From: an uncultured Dehalococcoidia bacterium
Lineage (GTDB): Bacteria > Chloroflexota > Dehalococcoidia > Lucifugimonadales > CAJWER01
DNA length: 64,000 bases
Direction of reading: 5' to 3'
Assembly: GCA_958296115.1 (NCBI GenBank)
Contig: OY282442.1
Span: 1-64,000 of the forward strand
Shown: positions 16,988 through 24,767 of the stretch, one piece after another
How positions within the stretch are numbered: position 1 is the first letter of the stretch
Layout: each line of letters starts with the position of its first letter
The notes under the pieces: model-generated
The model's input: only the letters and a program-made list of their open reading frames with translations
Database searches by the model: none
What the model was told of the DNA's origin: nothing
Made by a program: the position numbers and the translations under genes

Positions 16988-18208
16988 ATGAGCATCCACG
17001 GCCCGACGTCCAACGGCAGGCTTCCGCTGGAGGGAGTGCGCGTACTCGCTTTCGAGCAGTACGGCGCTGGCCCATGGGGGACCATGCACCTGGCCGACAT
17101 GGGCGCGGAGATCATCAAGGTCGAGAACCCCGATACGGGCGGCGACGTGGCGCGGTACGTGCCTCCCTATACGGGACACGAGGACAGCGTCTACTTCCAG
17201 AGCTTCAACCGCAGCAAGAAGAGCGTCACGCTGAATCTCAAGCATCCGGACGCCAGGGGTGCGCTGCATCGGCTAGTGAGGGCCAGCGACGCCGTATTCA
17301 ACAACCTGCGCGGCGACCTGCCGTCGAAGCTGGGGCTCGACTACGCGACGCTTGGCGCCGTCAAGCCGTCTATCGTCTGCTGCTCCCTGTCCGCATTCGG
17401 GCGGCGCGGACCCAGGGCGAGCGAACCCGGCTACGACTACATCATGCAGGCATACGCCGGGTGGATGAGCATCACCGGCGAGCCCGACTCGCCCCCGCAG
17501 AAGGCCGGCCTGTCGATGGTGGACTATAGCGGCGGCCTGATGGCGGCGCTCGGCATGGTCAGCGCCATCCTGGGCGCGAGGGAGACGGGCCGGGGATGCG
17601 ACGTGGACGTGAGCCTCTTCGACAACGCCATCGCCCACCTTGCCTACCTGGGGGCGTGGCACCTGACCTCCGGCTACCACCCCCGGAGATGGCCCGACTC
17701 GTCACACCCCTCGCAGGTCCCATCCCAGGCGCTCCCCACCAGCGACGGATGGCTGGTCGTCATGTGCGCCAAGGAGAAGTTCTACAGGAGCCTCGTAACT
17801 ATCATGGGAGCGCCGGATCTGGCCGACGACCCAAGGTTCCGCACTTTCGCCGACCGGCTGGAGAACCGTGAGACGCTGGGGCCTATCCTCAAGGACCTGT
17901 CTCGCAAGAAGACCACCGCCGAATGGCTCGACGACCTGCGCGGCAAGGTGCCCTGCGCTCCCGTCAACACCGTCGAGGAGGCCCTGGCCGACCCACAGGT
18001 GGCCGATGGCGGTATGATCGCCTCGATAGAGCACCCGACCCTAGGCGCTATCCGCCAGCCCGCCAATCCCATCAAGGTCGGGGGCGCTCCTCCACGCCAC
18101 CGGCCCGGCCCTGCCCTAGGGGAGCACACCGACCAAGCGCTGCGCGATTACGCCGGCGCGTCCCCACGCGAGATCGCCGACTGGCGGGCCGCCGGCGTCC
18201 TGAAATAG
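16988..18208 (+). CDS. CaiB/BaiF family III CoA transferase
   Basis: This 406-residue enzyme moves CoA between carboxylic acids. The family N-terminus GVRVLAFEQYGAGPWGTMHLADMGAEIIKVE is present, followed by SFNRSKKSVTLNLKHP. Both precede the catalytic aspartate region (PGYDYIMQAYAGWMSITGEP). ATG directly abuts the stop of the sialidase, so the two are translated from one transcript, although their biochemical link is not obvious. The acyl substrate is unknown. Confidence 0.9.
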   Translation: MSIHGPTSNGRLPLEGVRVLAFEQYGAGPWGTMHLADMGAEIIKVENPDTGGDVARYVPPYTGHEDSVYFQSFNRSKKSVTLNLKHPDARGALHRLVRASDAVFNNLRGDLPSKLGLDYATLGAVKPSIVCCSLSAFGRRGPRASEPGYDYIMQAYAGWMSITGEPDSPPQKAGLSMVDYSGGLMAALGMVSAILGARETGRGCDVDVSLFDNAIAHLAYLGAWHLTSGYHPRRWPDSSHPSQVPSQALPTSDGWLVVMCAKEKFYRSLVTIMGAPDLADDPRFRTFADRLENRETLGPILKDLSRKKTTAEWLDDLRGKVPCAPVNTVEEALADPQVADGGMIASIEHPTLGAIRQPANPIKVGGAPPRHRPGPALGEHTDQALRDYAGASPREIADWRAAGVLK

Positions 18209-18242
18209 CCATTCGCCGCCCGGCTCGTCCCCCTACGCGCGA

Positions 18243-19571
18243 TTACCAATGGTCAGTACGGGGGGGGGGGGGGGGGGGATGATTTCTGCCTATGCCCACG
18301 TATTCGAAGCCCAACCTGTGCATCTTGCCAGGGTCCAGGGCATTGCGTCCATCGAACACGAACCGGGGCGGGAGCATACAGCGAGCCACGTCCTCCCAGT
18401 CCGCATCGACGACATCGCTCCACTCGGTGATGATGACCATCGCCTGCGCCCGGTCCGCGGCTTCCAGTGGACCGTCCACGAGCCGGACCGAGTCAGGCAA
18501 TTGGCCGCGGGCCGCCTCGCTGGCCTGGGGATCAAAGGCCAAGACCTCTGCCCCCTCGTCAACCAGCGCCTGTATCAGGCCTAGTGAGGGCGCGTCCCTG
18601 ACGTCGTCGGTGTTTGGCTTGAAGGAGAGTCCCATTATGCTGACCCTGAGCCCAACGAGCGCGCCGTTGAAGCGTTCGCGGAGCGAATGGAGCGGCAGGA
18701 GCCTTTGCCTGTTGTTGACAGTGATTACCGCTCTCAGCAGATCGACGTTCACGCCGCTGGTAAGAGCGATGTAGTCGAGGGCGCGGACATCCTTTGGAAA
18801 GCACGAGCCTCCATATCCCACGCCGGCATGGATCTTGACGCCTGTCCTCTCGTCCATGGACAGGCCCTCGCTGACGTCGTCTATCGAGGCTCCGACACGG
18901 TCGCACAGGGAGGAGATTTCATTGATGAAGGATATCCGTGTAGCCAGGAAAGCGTTGCTGGCGTACTTGACCATCTCCGCGCTCGTGACGTCAGTTATCA
19001 TGTACGGCGCGTCGATACCCGAGTGCATGCGCTTGAGGGTCTCGATGGACTCGTCGTCGCCGTACTCGGCGCCGATTACTATCCTGTCGGGTGAGTCCCA
19101 GTCCTGTACGGCGCGCCCCTCGCGCAGGAACTCCGGGTTGGAGACGTACCGGATGCCGAGCCCTCTGAGGTCCTGGTTCACTAACTTGCGCCCTGTTCCT
19201 GGCGGAACGGTGCTCTTCATCGCGACTACGAGGCCCCGCGCTCCCCTGCCCTCGATCCAGGTCAGCGCAGACTGGACCTGGTGAAGATCGACCGCCCCAC
19301 TGCCCAGCGGGGGCGTGCCCGTGGAGATGACCGCGACCTCACCAAGCGGCTCGTCAACATCGTCGCGGTGAAGGAACCTGATACGCCCTTCTCGAAGCGC
19401 CTCCGTTGTCCTCGATTCCAGGCCAGCCTCGTAGAAGGGCGACTTGCCGCCCTGGAGCATATCGATACGTCCACGATCGATATCGACTCCAAGCACGTCA
19501 TGCCCGGCGCTGGCAAGTCCTGTTGCGGCAACCGTGCCTACGTATCCAAGTCCGACTACGGTTATCTTCAA
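18243..19571 (-). CDS. ugd: UDP-glucose 6-dehydrogenase
   Basis: This enzyme oxidises UDP-glucose to UDP-glucuronate in two NAD-dependent steps, for extracellular polysaccharide. The N-terminal motif GLGYVGTVAATGLASAGHDV, FLREGRAVQDWDSPDRIVIG, and the catalytic cysteine and lysine in GGSCFPKDVRAL are all present. It starts at TTG 19571, with AGGA 7 bases upstream. The family normally ends near YVGIGR. Here a further 12 residues, including six prolines, are encoded by a 19-base homopolymer. It lies 60 bases downstream of ccmB on the same strand. Confidence 0.93.
   Translation of the reverse strand: MKITVVGLGYVGTVAATGLASAGHDVLGVDIDRGRIDMLQGGKSPFYEAGLESRTTEALREGRIRFLHRDDVDEPLGEVAVISTGTPPLGSGAVDLHQVQSALTWIEGRGARGLVVAMKSTVPPGTGRKLVNQDLRGLGIRYVSNPEFLREGRAVQDWDSPDRIVIGAEYGDDESIETLKRMHSGIDAPYMITDVTSAEMVKYASNAFLATRISFINEISSLCDRVGASIDDVSEGLSMDERTGVKIHAGVGYGGSCFPKDVRALDYIALTSGVNVDLLRAVITVNNRQRLLPLHSLRERFNGALVGLRVSIMGLSFKPNTDDVRDAPSLGLIQALVDEGAEVLAFDPQASEAARGQLPDSVRLVDGPLEAADRAQAMVIITEWSDVVDADWEDVARCMLPPRFVFDGRNALDPGKMHRLGFEYVGIGRNHPPPPPPRTDHW
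18260..18278 (+). repeat. 19-base poly-G tract at the 3' end of ugd
   Basis: Nineteen consecutive G (C on the coding strand) encode the proline run just after the family C-terminus of UDP-glucose dehydrogenase. Tract-length changes would alter only the last few residues and move the stop (one extra base would place a TGA directly after the tract). It may be a slippage-prone site or an assembly/sequencing artefact. Confidence 0.8.
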
Positions 19572-19631
19572 TTTGCAGTCCTGTTCAGCGCTGGCGGCGC
19601 GGCGCGCGCCCCGTATCGCCGCGCTGACCCG

Positions 19632-20306
19632 CTACTCCTCGACCACCAGGTGGAAGGTGAACGCGCAGACGACAATGAGTATCGCGTCGTAGGCCGCGAG
19701 TAGCGGGAGCCATTGTATCACATCCTTTGCGGCTCCATTGCCCAGAACGACTGCGGACGCCTCGACAGCCCCTATGACGACTGGCGCGACCACCGGGAGG
19801 AAGAGGAGGGGAAGCATCACCTCGCGGGCCCGGGTGTTCACTGCCATGGATGAGAAGAGGGAGCCTACTGCGGCGATTCCCAGAGTCGCCAGGAGCGCGA
19901 CCGGCAACAGCCACGGCTCTACGACCCGCAGGTTGAAGATCACTGCGAATACGGGGAAGACCAGCGCCTCTACCAACATCATGAACAGGAACGATGCAAG
20001 CATCTTGCCGAAGTAGATAGCGTCGCGCGGCACGGGCGCCAGCATGAGTCCGCGCAGGTTTCCGCCGTCCCGCTCGAGCGCGAACGAGCGGGTGAGACCC
20101 AACACCCCGCCGAATACGAACGAGACCCAGAGAACGCCGGGCGCCGCCAGATCCACCGCCTCGGGAGTGGGCTCGATAGCGAAGTTGAACATCACTATCA
20201 CCAGCAGCGAGAAGACGAAGACCGACACCACGAAGTCTTTCGTTCTCATCTCGAGCCTGACGTCCTTCCAGACTACGGCCCAGATCGCCCCGAAGTACTC
20301 CTTCAA
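19632..20306 (-). CDS. ccmB: heme exporter protein CcmB
   Basis: This is the membrane subunit of the CcmAB ABC exporter in System I cytochrome c maturation. It has 224 residues with six hydrophobic segments. The N-terminal WAVVWKDVRLEMRTKD and the conserved LTRSFALERDGGNLRGLMLAPVPRDAIYFGKML region are typical. The start is TTG 20306, with GGAGG 7 bases upstream. It overlaps the ccmA stop as TTGA, so translation is coupled. The longer open frame upstream is antisense noise within ccmA. The ccmC/E/F/H genes are not in this window. Confidence 0.9.
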   Translation of the reverse strand: MKEYFGAIWAVVWKDVRLEMRTKDFVVSVFVFSLLVIVMFNFAIEPTPEAVDLAAPGVLWVSFVFGGVLGLTRSFALERDGGNLRGLMLAPVPRDAIYFGKMLASFLFMMLVEALVFPVFAVIFNLRVVEPWLLPVALLATLGIAAVGSLFSSMAVNTRAREVMLPLLFLPVVAPVVIGAVEASAVVLGNGAAKDVIQWLPLLAAYDAILIVVCAFTFHLVVEE

Positions 20307-21082
20307 CTCCGTACCTCCGTATGGCGGTCGTAAGCCGCTCTGAAGGCCGCGGGGTCCTGGGCTGTGCCAGAGTGGAGGATGCGCCCCGACGCGAGAACTG
20401 ACAACCGGTCCGCCGTCTCGACTGCCCAATCGAGGTCGTGGGTGGTCATGAGCGCGGCCCCACCGGCCTCGGCGTGACCCCTCACCACCCGCTCCAGGAT
20501 GGTTACCCCCTGCCGGTCCAGCCCGCTTTCCGGCTCGTCCAGCAGCAGCACGCGCGGCTCGTGGAGCAACGCCCTGGCTATCGTGAACCGCTTGCGTAGC
20601 CCGTGGGACAGCAAGGAGACACGCTGGTGAAGGCGGGAGGCTACGTCCAGACGCGCGGCGACCTCCTCGATTCGCTCCTCGATGCGGTCGAGCCTGAACA
20701 TGCGCCCCACGAACCGGAGATTCTCGTACCCGGATAGGTCGTCGTACAGGAGCGGCTCGTGGGTTACGACGCCTACCGCGCGGCGGACCTCCTCCCCGGA
20801 CCGAGACGGGTCCAGCCCCGCGACCCGGATGGCCCCCGCGTCGGGCCGAGCCAGCCCCGACAGCAGCCTGAGCAGCGTGGTCTTGCCAGACCCGTTGGGA
20901 CCCAGCGCCGCGGCCGTCTCGCCCCAATCGACCGACAGGTCCAAGCCGCGAAGCACGTCGCTCCTGCCATATGACTTGGATACGCCTTTCGCCCCGATGG
21001 CGAACCCGCGGCGCGAGGCGTCGGCAGGGACGAGATTCGCGTGGGGCAGGCCGGTTGGACCTGGGCTGCTTCTCGTTGCCAC
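20303..21082 (-). CDS. ccmA: heme exporter ATP-binding protein CcmA
   Basis: This ATPase energises release of heme from CcmE during cytochrome c maturation. It has Walker A GPNGSGKTTLL, Walker B VLLLDEPESGLD, the switch histidine in TTHDLDW, and a modified signature, LSHGLRKR, as is common in CcmA proteins. The frame is open to TTG 21118, but the segment before GTG 21082 overlaps an AT-rich, promoter-like stretch, so I prefer the shorter form. It overlaps ccmB by 4 bases and is divergent from queF. Confidence 0.87.
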   Translation of the reverse strand: MATRSSPGPTGLPHANLVPADASRRGFAIGAKGVSKSYGRSDVLRGLDLSVDWGETAAALGPNGSGKTTLLRLLSGLARPDAGAIRVAGLDPSRSGEEVRRAVGVVTHEPLLYDDLSGYENLRFVGRMFRLDRIEERIEEVAARLDVASRLHQRVSLLSHGLRKRFTIARALLHEPRVLLLDEPESGLDRQGVTILERVVRGHAEAGGAALMTTHDLDWAVETADRLSVLASGRILHSGTAQDPAAFRAAYDRHTEVRS

Positions 21083-21129
21083 GCCGCAACTGTAATATAA
21101 TTGTGTCGCTATGGGCAATCGGCGGAGTC

Positions 21130-21555
21130 ATGGCTAAGATAGAGGCGCTGCGCGAGCAATACGAGGGGCTGGATAGGCAGGTCCCCATCCTGCCCCAGGG
21201 CCGGATAGACCCCGGTTGCCTGCTGGCTTTCGACTATGAGTACGAAGGGCGGGACGCCGAGGTCGTGATAGACAGCGGCGAATTCACCGCCGTCTGCCCT
21301 TGGACCGGCCTGCCCGACTTCGGGACGCTCGCCATCAGCTACGCGCCCGCCGGCCTTTGCCTGGAGCTCAAGTCCCTCAAGTACTACCTGCTCTCGTACA
21401 CGGGCGTCGGCATCGTGCAGGAGCACGCCGCCAACCGGATACTCGACGACCTGGTGGCCGCCTGCCGACCTGATCGCATGACCGTCAGCCTAGACTACAA
21501 CGTGCGGGGCGGCCTCCACACGGTCGTAACCGCGCGCTACCAGAAGGGACGTTAG
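21130..21555 (+). CDS. queF: NADPH-dependent 7-cyano-7-deazaguanine (preQ0) reductase QueF
   Basis: This enzyme reduces preQ0 to preQ1 in queuosine synthesis. The 141 residues match the short, single-domain QueF type. The catalytic cysteine lies in FTAVCPWTGLPDFG. The QueF motif LELKSLKYYLLSY is followed by the catalytic-site glutamate-histidine in QEHAANRI. ATG 21130 is preceded by GGCGGAG; the longer open frame upstream is antisense to ccmA. The gene overlaps the end of the convergent ccdA by 4 bases. No other queuosine gene is in the window. Confidence 0.93.
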   Translation: MAKIEALREQYEGLDRQVPILPQGRIDPGCLLAFDYEYEGRDAEVVIDSGEFTAVCPWTGLPDFGTLAISYAPAGLCLELKSLKYYLLSYTGVGIVQEHAANRILDDLVAACRPDRMTVSLDYNVRGGLHTVVTARYQKGR

Positions 21556-22289
21556 AATATCTGCTCGGCCCTGAGCGCCAGCAATTCGCCCCCCTTGCCG
21601 AGCGTCCAGTAATAGATCAGGTATATCCCGGCCCCCACCATCGCCAGGTTGCCTATCGGTTCTATGTATGGGAAGACGGCCCTGAGCCCGCGCTGCGCCA
21701 GGCCCTTGAAGAAGACCACGCCCAGCGTCGCGGCTACCAGCACGGAGCCCATCCCGAGCCCGTACGTGATCGAGCCGATTATCGTCTCGGCGACGGTTCC
21801 CGCGCTGAGCGACTGCCCAGCCACGATGCCAATGGCGGCCAGGAATATCGGGAGGGCGCAGCTCAAGGAAGCCACGGCGTAGGCGATGCCGAACAGGAAG
21901 ATGTGCCAGACGCCCTTGCCCTGGCCCAGGTTGACGCGGCTGGCGGCCATGATGCCCAGCTTGCGCTTCGAGAGCAGCAGGTACAGCCCCAGCGCCGCGA
22001 TTATCACCCCCACGCCGAGCCCGGCGAATGGAAGGAATCTGCCGATGATCCGCCCGCCGGCCGCCAAGATGACGCCCACGCCCCCAAAGACCACCACGAA
22101 GCCGGCGGTCGCCGCCAGCCCAAGTATGATGCCCCGGGCCATGGACACTATCGGGTTTTGGCCCTCGGCGCCGAATGTGTCCAGCTGGTACCCTACGTAT
22201 GCGGGGAACATGGCTGCCCCGCAGGGGTTGAAGGCGGCTACGAATCCGGCCGTGAAGGCAAAGACCAAGGGTACGTCTATCGAGAACAT
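21552..22289 (-). CDS. ccdA: cytochrome c biogenesis protein CcdA
   Basis: This membrane protein passes electrons from cytoplasmic thioredoxin to periplasmic apocytochrome or thiol-disulfide proteins. The 245 residues contain about six to seven membrane helices. The two redox cysteines are in the family motifs NPCGAAMFPAYVGY (helix 1) and SCALPIFLAAIG (middle). It fits the nearby ccmAB genes, although it is not in the same transcription unit. A TIR element is inserted 47 bases upstream of its start, separating it from any more distant promoter. Confidence 0.9.
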   Translation of the reverse strand: MFSIDVPLVFAFTAGFVAAFNPCGAAMFPAYVGYQLDTFGAEGQNPIVSMARGIILGLAATAGFVVVFGGVGVILAAGGRIIGRFLPFAGLGVGVIIAALGLYLLLSKRKLGIMAASRVNLGQGKGVWHIFLFGIAYAVASLSCALPIFLAAIGIVAGQSLSAGTVAETIIGSITYGLGMGSVLVAATLGVVFFKGLAQRGLRAVFPYIEPIGNLAMVGAGIYLIYYWTLGKGGELLALRAEQIF

Positions 22290-22393
22290 GTCGTGCTGCT
22301 CCGCGCCAAGCGTCCTGCCATTGTACCGCGAGCTTCATTGCGGCACAGGGGCAATCGCATCTAAATTGCCCCCAAATTGCCCCATAGCGCCCC

Positions 22394-22423
22394 TTGACAC
22401 CGCGAGAACAGCCGTGCTAGTCT
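22394..22423 (+). promoter_or_regulatory. promoter of the structured RNA, copy 1
   Basis: There is TTGACA (22394-22399), an 18-base spacer and TAGTCT (22418-22423). The whole stretch is conserved in copy 2 at 45084-45113. Confidence 0.65.
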
Positions 22424-22429
22424 GGTAGA

Positions 22430-22866
22430 CGGCCCGAAGGGGCGTACACCAAACGAGCGCAGATTGACCTCTGCCTTTGGCATCATACCGTCGCTGATGT
22501 TGGGACGGGACCACCCGCGGTATGGGAAGGTCGGTCTGTGTTTTCGGCGTCCCGCCAGGACGGCGCAGTGCCAAATGCGTCTCCCCCGTTCCAGGTGCGG
22601 ACTCTCGGACGACCGGGAGGACCGTAGCCAGCGCAGCCCGACGCCTTGGCGGGTGGAAGGAACAAGCGCGAAACGCAGGCGGTCCCGCAAGGGCCCGTCA
22701 GCCGTCCGGGAAAGTTAGAGGAGGGGCTGCACCCCCAGTGTCGGCGGGCGATCGACGTCGGCATCCTCGAAGCAAGTACCGGAGTCACTGCCTTGCAAGG
22801 CAAACTCATCTCCCGCGAGAGCGGGAGAAACCAGGAGTAGACAGGGCGCGGGTCGCAAGACCCGCC
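22430..22866 (+). ncRNA. candidate large structured non-coding RNA, copy 1
   Basis: A stretch of about 437 nt follows the promoter and is well conserved in copy 2. Stable stems capped by GNRA tetraloops are readable only in the promoter's direction: GGTCCC-GCAA-GGGCCC (22681-22696), CTCCCGC-GAGA-GCGGGAG (22810-22827) and GCGGGTC-GCAA-GACCCGC (22848-22865). Other stems are CATACCG/CGGTATG (22484-22490 with 22518-22524), CGCAGA/TCTGTG (22458-22463 with 22535-22540) and the palindrome TGCCTTGCAAGGCA (22789-22802). The last GNRA stem may mark the 3' end, although no T-tract follows. It does not match RNase P RNA, tmRNA or SRP RNA signatures. A HEARO/IscB omega-RNA relation is possible from the 3' part. 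Confidence 0.65.
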
Positions 22867-23378
22867 AAGTACCCTCTCCCTCACGGGGGAAGGGCCAGGG
22901 TGAGGGCTAACGCCCCGCCCTGCGTCCCCCCCGAAGGGAAAGGGCAAGGGTAAAGGCGATTCCCCGCCTGACCCCCTCCCCCTAGACGGGAGAAGGGCTA
23001 GGGCAAGGGTGAATCAGGCGCAAAAGCGGCTAGAACCCGCCAAACCGCCAACCGAAAGGAGCCGGCCGAGACGAAACGAACATAGACGAAGGCGCCAACA
23101 GAGCGCCAGCCTTCATCACTCTCCCCGTGAGGGGAGAGACCCAGAATGAGGGCAATTCAGCGCGTCCCAAACCCTGCTCGCGTGGAGCCCCTGCATCCCC
23201 GGAGCGCAGGCGTCTCGCCTGCATCCCAATCCTGAGATCCTCCAATCCTGAATATCCTGATTCAGACACCTGCCTCTTGCCTCATCAATCTACTCGCTCA
23301 ATAAGATGCGATTGCCCTGCATTGCGGCATGGGGTCATAGATTACCGATTGCTTACGTGATACCCTGTCGGGGCAGGT

Positions 23379-23819
23379 TTGCAGGCGCGAGGTTGTAGGT
23401 TGCATCTTGCCATAGACGGCTACGGAGCCGACCCGGAGGTTCTCCAGGACGCCGACCTCCTGATGAGGTTTCTGGACGAATACCCCGCCGCCATCGGCAT
23501 GACCAAGCTCACGCCGCCGCAGGTCTACACCTACCGCGGGAAGACGCCCGAAGACTGGGGCATCTCCGGGTTCGTGATAATCGCCGAGAGCCACGTCAGC
23601 GTCCACACATTCCCGGACAGGGGCTACGTCAACGTGGACGTATTCTCGTGCAAGGAGTTCGACCCAGGCGCCGCCCTCGAAGACGTGAAGGGCTTCTTCT
23701 CCCTGGACGAGGTCCGGTCCTGGACGATGGAGCGCGGGGTCGAGTACTCGACTCCCAGGCAAGCCTACCACGGCATGGTCAAGGAGCGCGTGGGAATAGG
23801 AGCGAGGGCAGAGGAGTGA
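23379..23819 (+). CDS. speD: S-adenosylmethionine decarboxylase proenzyme
   Basis: This pyruvoyl enzyme makes decarboxylated S-adenosylmethionine for aminopropyl transfer in spermidine synthesis. The self-cleavage serine is in AESHVSVHTFPDRGY, followed by VDVFSCKEFD with the catalytic cysteine. The length, about 146 residues, fits the small bacterial type. The start is uncertain: TTG 23379 and TTG 23400 are both in frame and neither has a strong ribosome-binding site. It overlaps speB by 4 bases (GTGA). The TIR element ends 60 bases upstream, with its RNA promoter pointing toward this gene. Confidence 0.88.
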   Translation: MQARGCRLHLAIDGYGADPEVLQDADLLMRFLDEYPAAIGMTKLTPPQVYTYRGKTPEDWGISGFVIIAESHVSVHTFPDRGYVNVDVFSCKEFDPGAALEDVKGFFSLDEVRSWTMERGVEYSTPRQAYHGMVKERVGIGARAEE

Positions 23820-24715
23820 GGAGCGACGAGACGGGGGAGCCGCAGGGCGGAGCGCGCCTCTGGGACACCTTCCTGGGCGCGGCGCCCGATGAACCGGCCC
23901 AGCCTGGCGTCACGCTCATCCCCGTCCCATACGACGCCACTACTTCCTATCGGACAGGCTCGCGCTATGGCCCGAAGGCAATCATCGCGGCGTCCCAGCA
24001 GCTTGAGGACTACGACTTGGAACTCGACAGGGACATCTCCGAGGTGGGTATCCACACGGCCCCCGCCGTCGAGCCGGACGTCAGCGGACCCGTGGGCATG
24101 ATAAGCCGGGTCGAGCGTGCGGTGTCGGATGCGATGTCCGGCGGCGCGGTCGTAGGGACTCTCGGCGGCGAGCACACCATCACCATCGGGGCCGTCCGCG
24201 CCTTCAGAAAGCGCTGCCCCGATCTGTCCGTGCTCTACCTCGACGCTCACGCCGACCTGCGCGACGAGTACCAGGGAAGCCCTTGGAGCCATGCGTGCGT
24301 GGCTCGGCGAGCGCTGGAGATATGCCCGCTCGTCGAAGTGGGCGTCCGCAGTCTGAGCGCGCCCGAACGGCGGTTCATCGCCGACCGGGGCGTGCCCGTC
24401 TTCTTCTGGCCGGCCTACGAAGACGACATCGCGTCGGCGCTGCTCGAAAAGCTCACCGATACCGTCTATATCAGCATAGACCTCGACGTTCTGGACCCGT
24501 CTATCATGGCCGCCGTAGGCACGCCGGAGCCGGGAGGGATGTCCTGGGACTCGGTCACGCGACTGCTGAGGAATGTCGCCGAGTCGAAGCGCGTGGTAGG
24601 CTTCGACCTGGTGGAGCTGAGCCCGGGCGAGGGCCCGGAGGCGTGCGCCTTCACGGCCGCCAAGCTTGCCTACAAGCTGATCGGCTATGCGACACAGCCG
24701 AGGCCGGCCGCGTGA
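23816..24715 (+). CDS. speB: agmatinase/arginase-family ureohydrolase
   Basis: This manganese enzyme hydrolyses agmatine to putrescine and urea. The 299 residues show all metal-ligand motifs: GGEHTITIG, DAHADLRDEY, SHAC and SIDLDVLDPS. The start is GTG 23816, overlapping the speD stop; the longer open frame is antisense noise in speD. Pairing with speD supports the polyamine role: SpeB would supply putrescine and SpeD the aminopropyl donor. The spermidine synthase is not in this window. Confidence 0.92.
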   Translation: MRSDETGEPQGGARLWDTFLGAAPDEPAQPGVTLIPVPYDATTSYRTGSRYGPKAIIAASQQLEDYDLELDRDISEVGIHTAPAVEPDVSGPVGMISRVERAVSDAMSGGAVVGTLGGEHTITIGAVRAFRKRCPDLSVLYLDAHADLRDEYQGSPWSHACVARRALEICPLVEVGVRSLSAPERRFIADRGVPVFFWPAYEDDIASALLEKLTDTVYISIDLDVLDPSIMAAVGTPEPGGMSWDSVTRLLRNVAESKRVVGFDLVELSPGEGPEACAFTAAKLAYKLIGYATQPRPAA

Positions 24716-24740
24716 GAGAGGCATGAGACGATGCCGCCGT

Positions 24741-24767
24741 AGTACAATGCGGGCCGCGCATTGTACT
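24741..24767. promoter_or_regulatory. palindromic operator-like site upstream of nuoH
   Basis: AGTACAATGCG (24741-24751) and its exact inverse CGCATTGTACT (24757-24767) flank five bases. A further half-site, AGTACAATATGCG, lies at 24785-24797. The second site contains a TACAAT -10-like box 45 bases before nuoH. This looks like an operator overlapping a promoter. It could instead be a hairpin after speB, but no T-tract follows. Confidence 0.5.

Larger units (their letters stand above)
22346..23319 (+). mobile_element. TIR-bounded non-autonomous element carrying a structured RNA (copy 1)
   Basis: The 974-bp element begins CAGGGGCAATCGCATCT (22346-22362) and ends with the inverse, AGATGCGATTGCCCTG (23304-23319). 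It is flanked by a perfect 10-bp direct repeat, CATTGCGGCA, at 22336-22345 and 23320-23329, as expected of a target-site duplication. Inside are subterminal AATTGCCCC repeats, a promoter and conserved RNA region (22394-22866), and several CCCTCTCC/GGGAGAGG hairpins. No transposase or other convincing gene is present; short open frames differ between the two copies. The same element lies inverted at 44345-45362. It would need a transposase supplied in trans. Confidence 0.7.

Noticed and set aside
20307-21188. Long open frame fused in front of ccmB
   Set aside because: It overlaps ccmA in another frame and has arginine/glycine-rich noise; ccmB starts at TTG 20306 with its own ribosome-binding site.
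22646-22840. 64-codon open frame in copy 1 with a 65-codon twin in copy 2
   Set aside because: It lies within the most conserved RNA part; conservation is at nucleotide level and includes hairpins. The frame has no ribosome-binding site, so I treat it as a by-product of the RNA.
22430-22866. RNase P RNA, tmRNA or group I/II intron as identity of the structured RNA
   Set aside because: The RNase P core GAGGAAAGTCCG, a tmRNA tag frame with a CCA-type end, and intron catalytic motifs or maturase genes are not present.
22860-23150. Possible CRISPR-like array from repeated CCCTCTCC/GGGAGAGG units
   Set aside because: Units are unevenly spaced, differ in sequence and form hairpins; there are no regular spacers and no cas genes.
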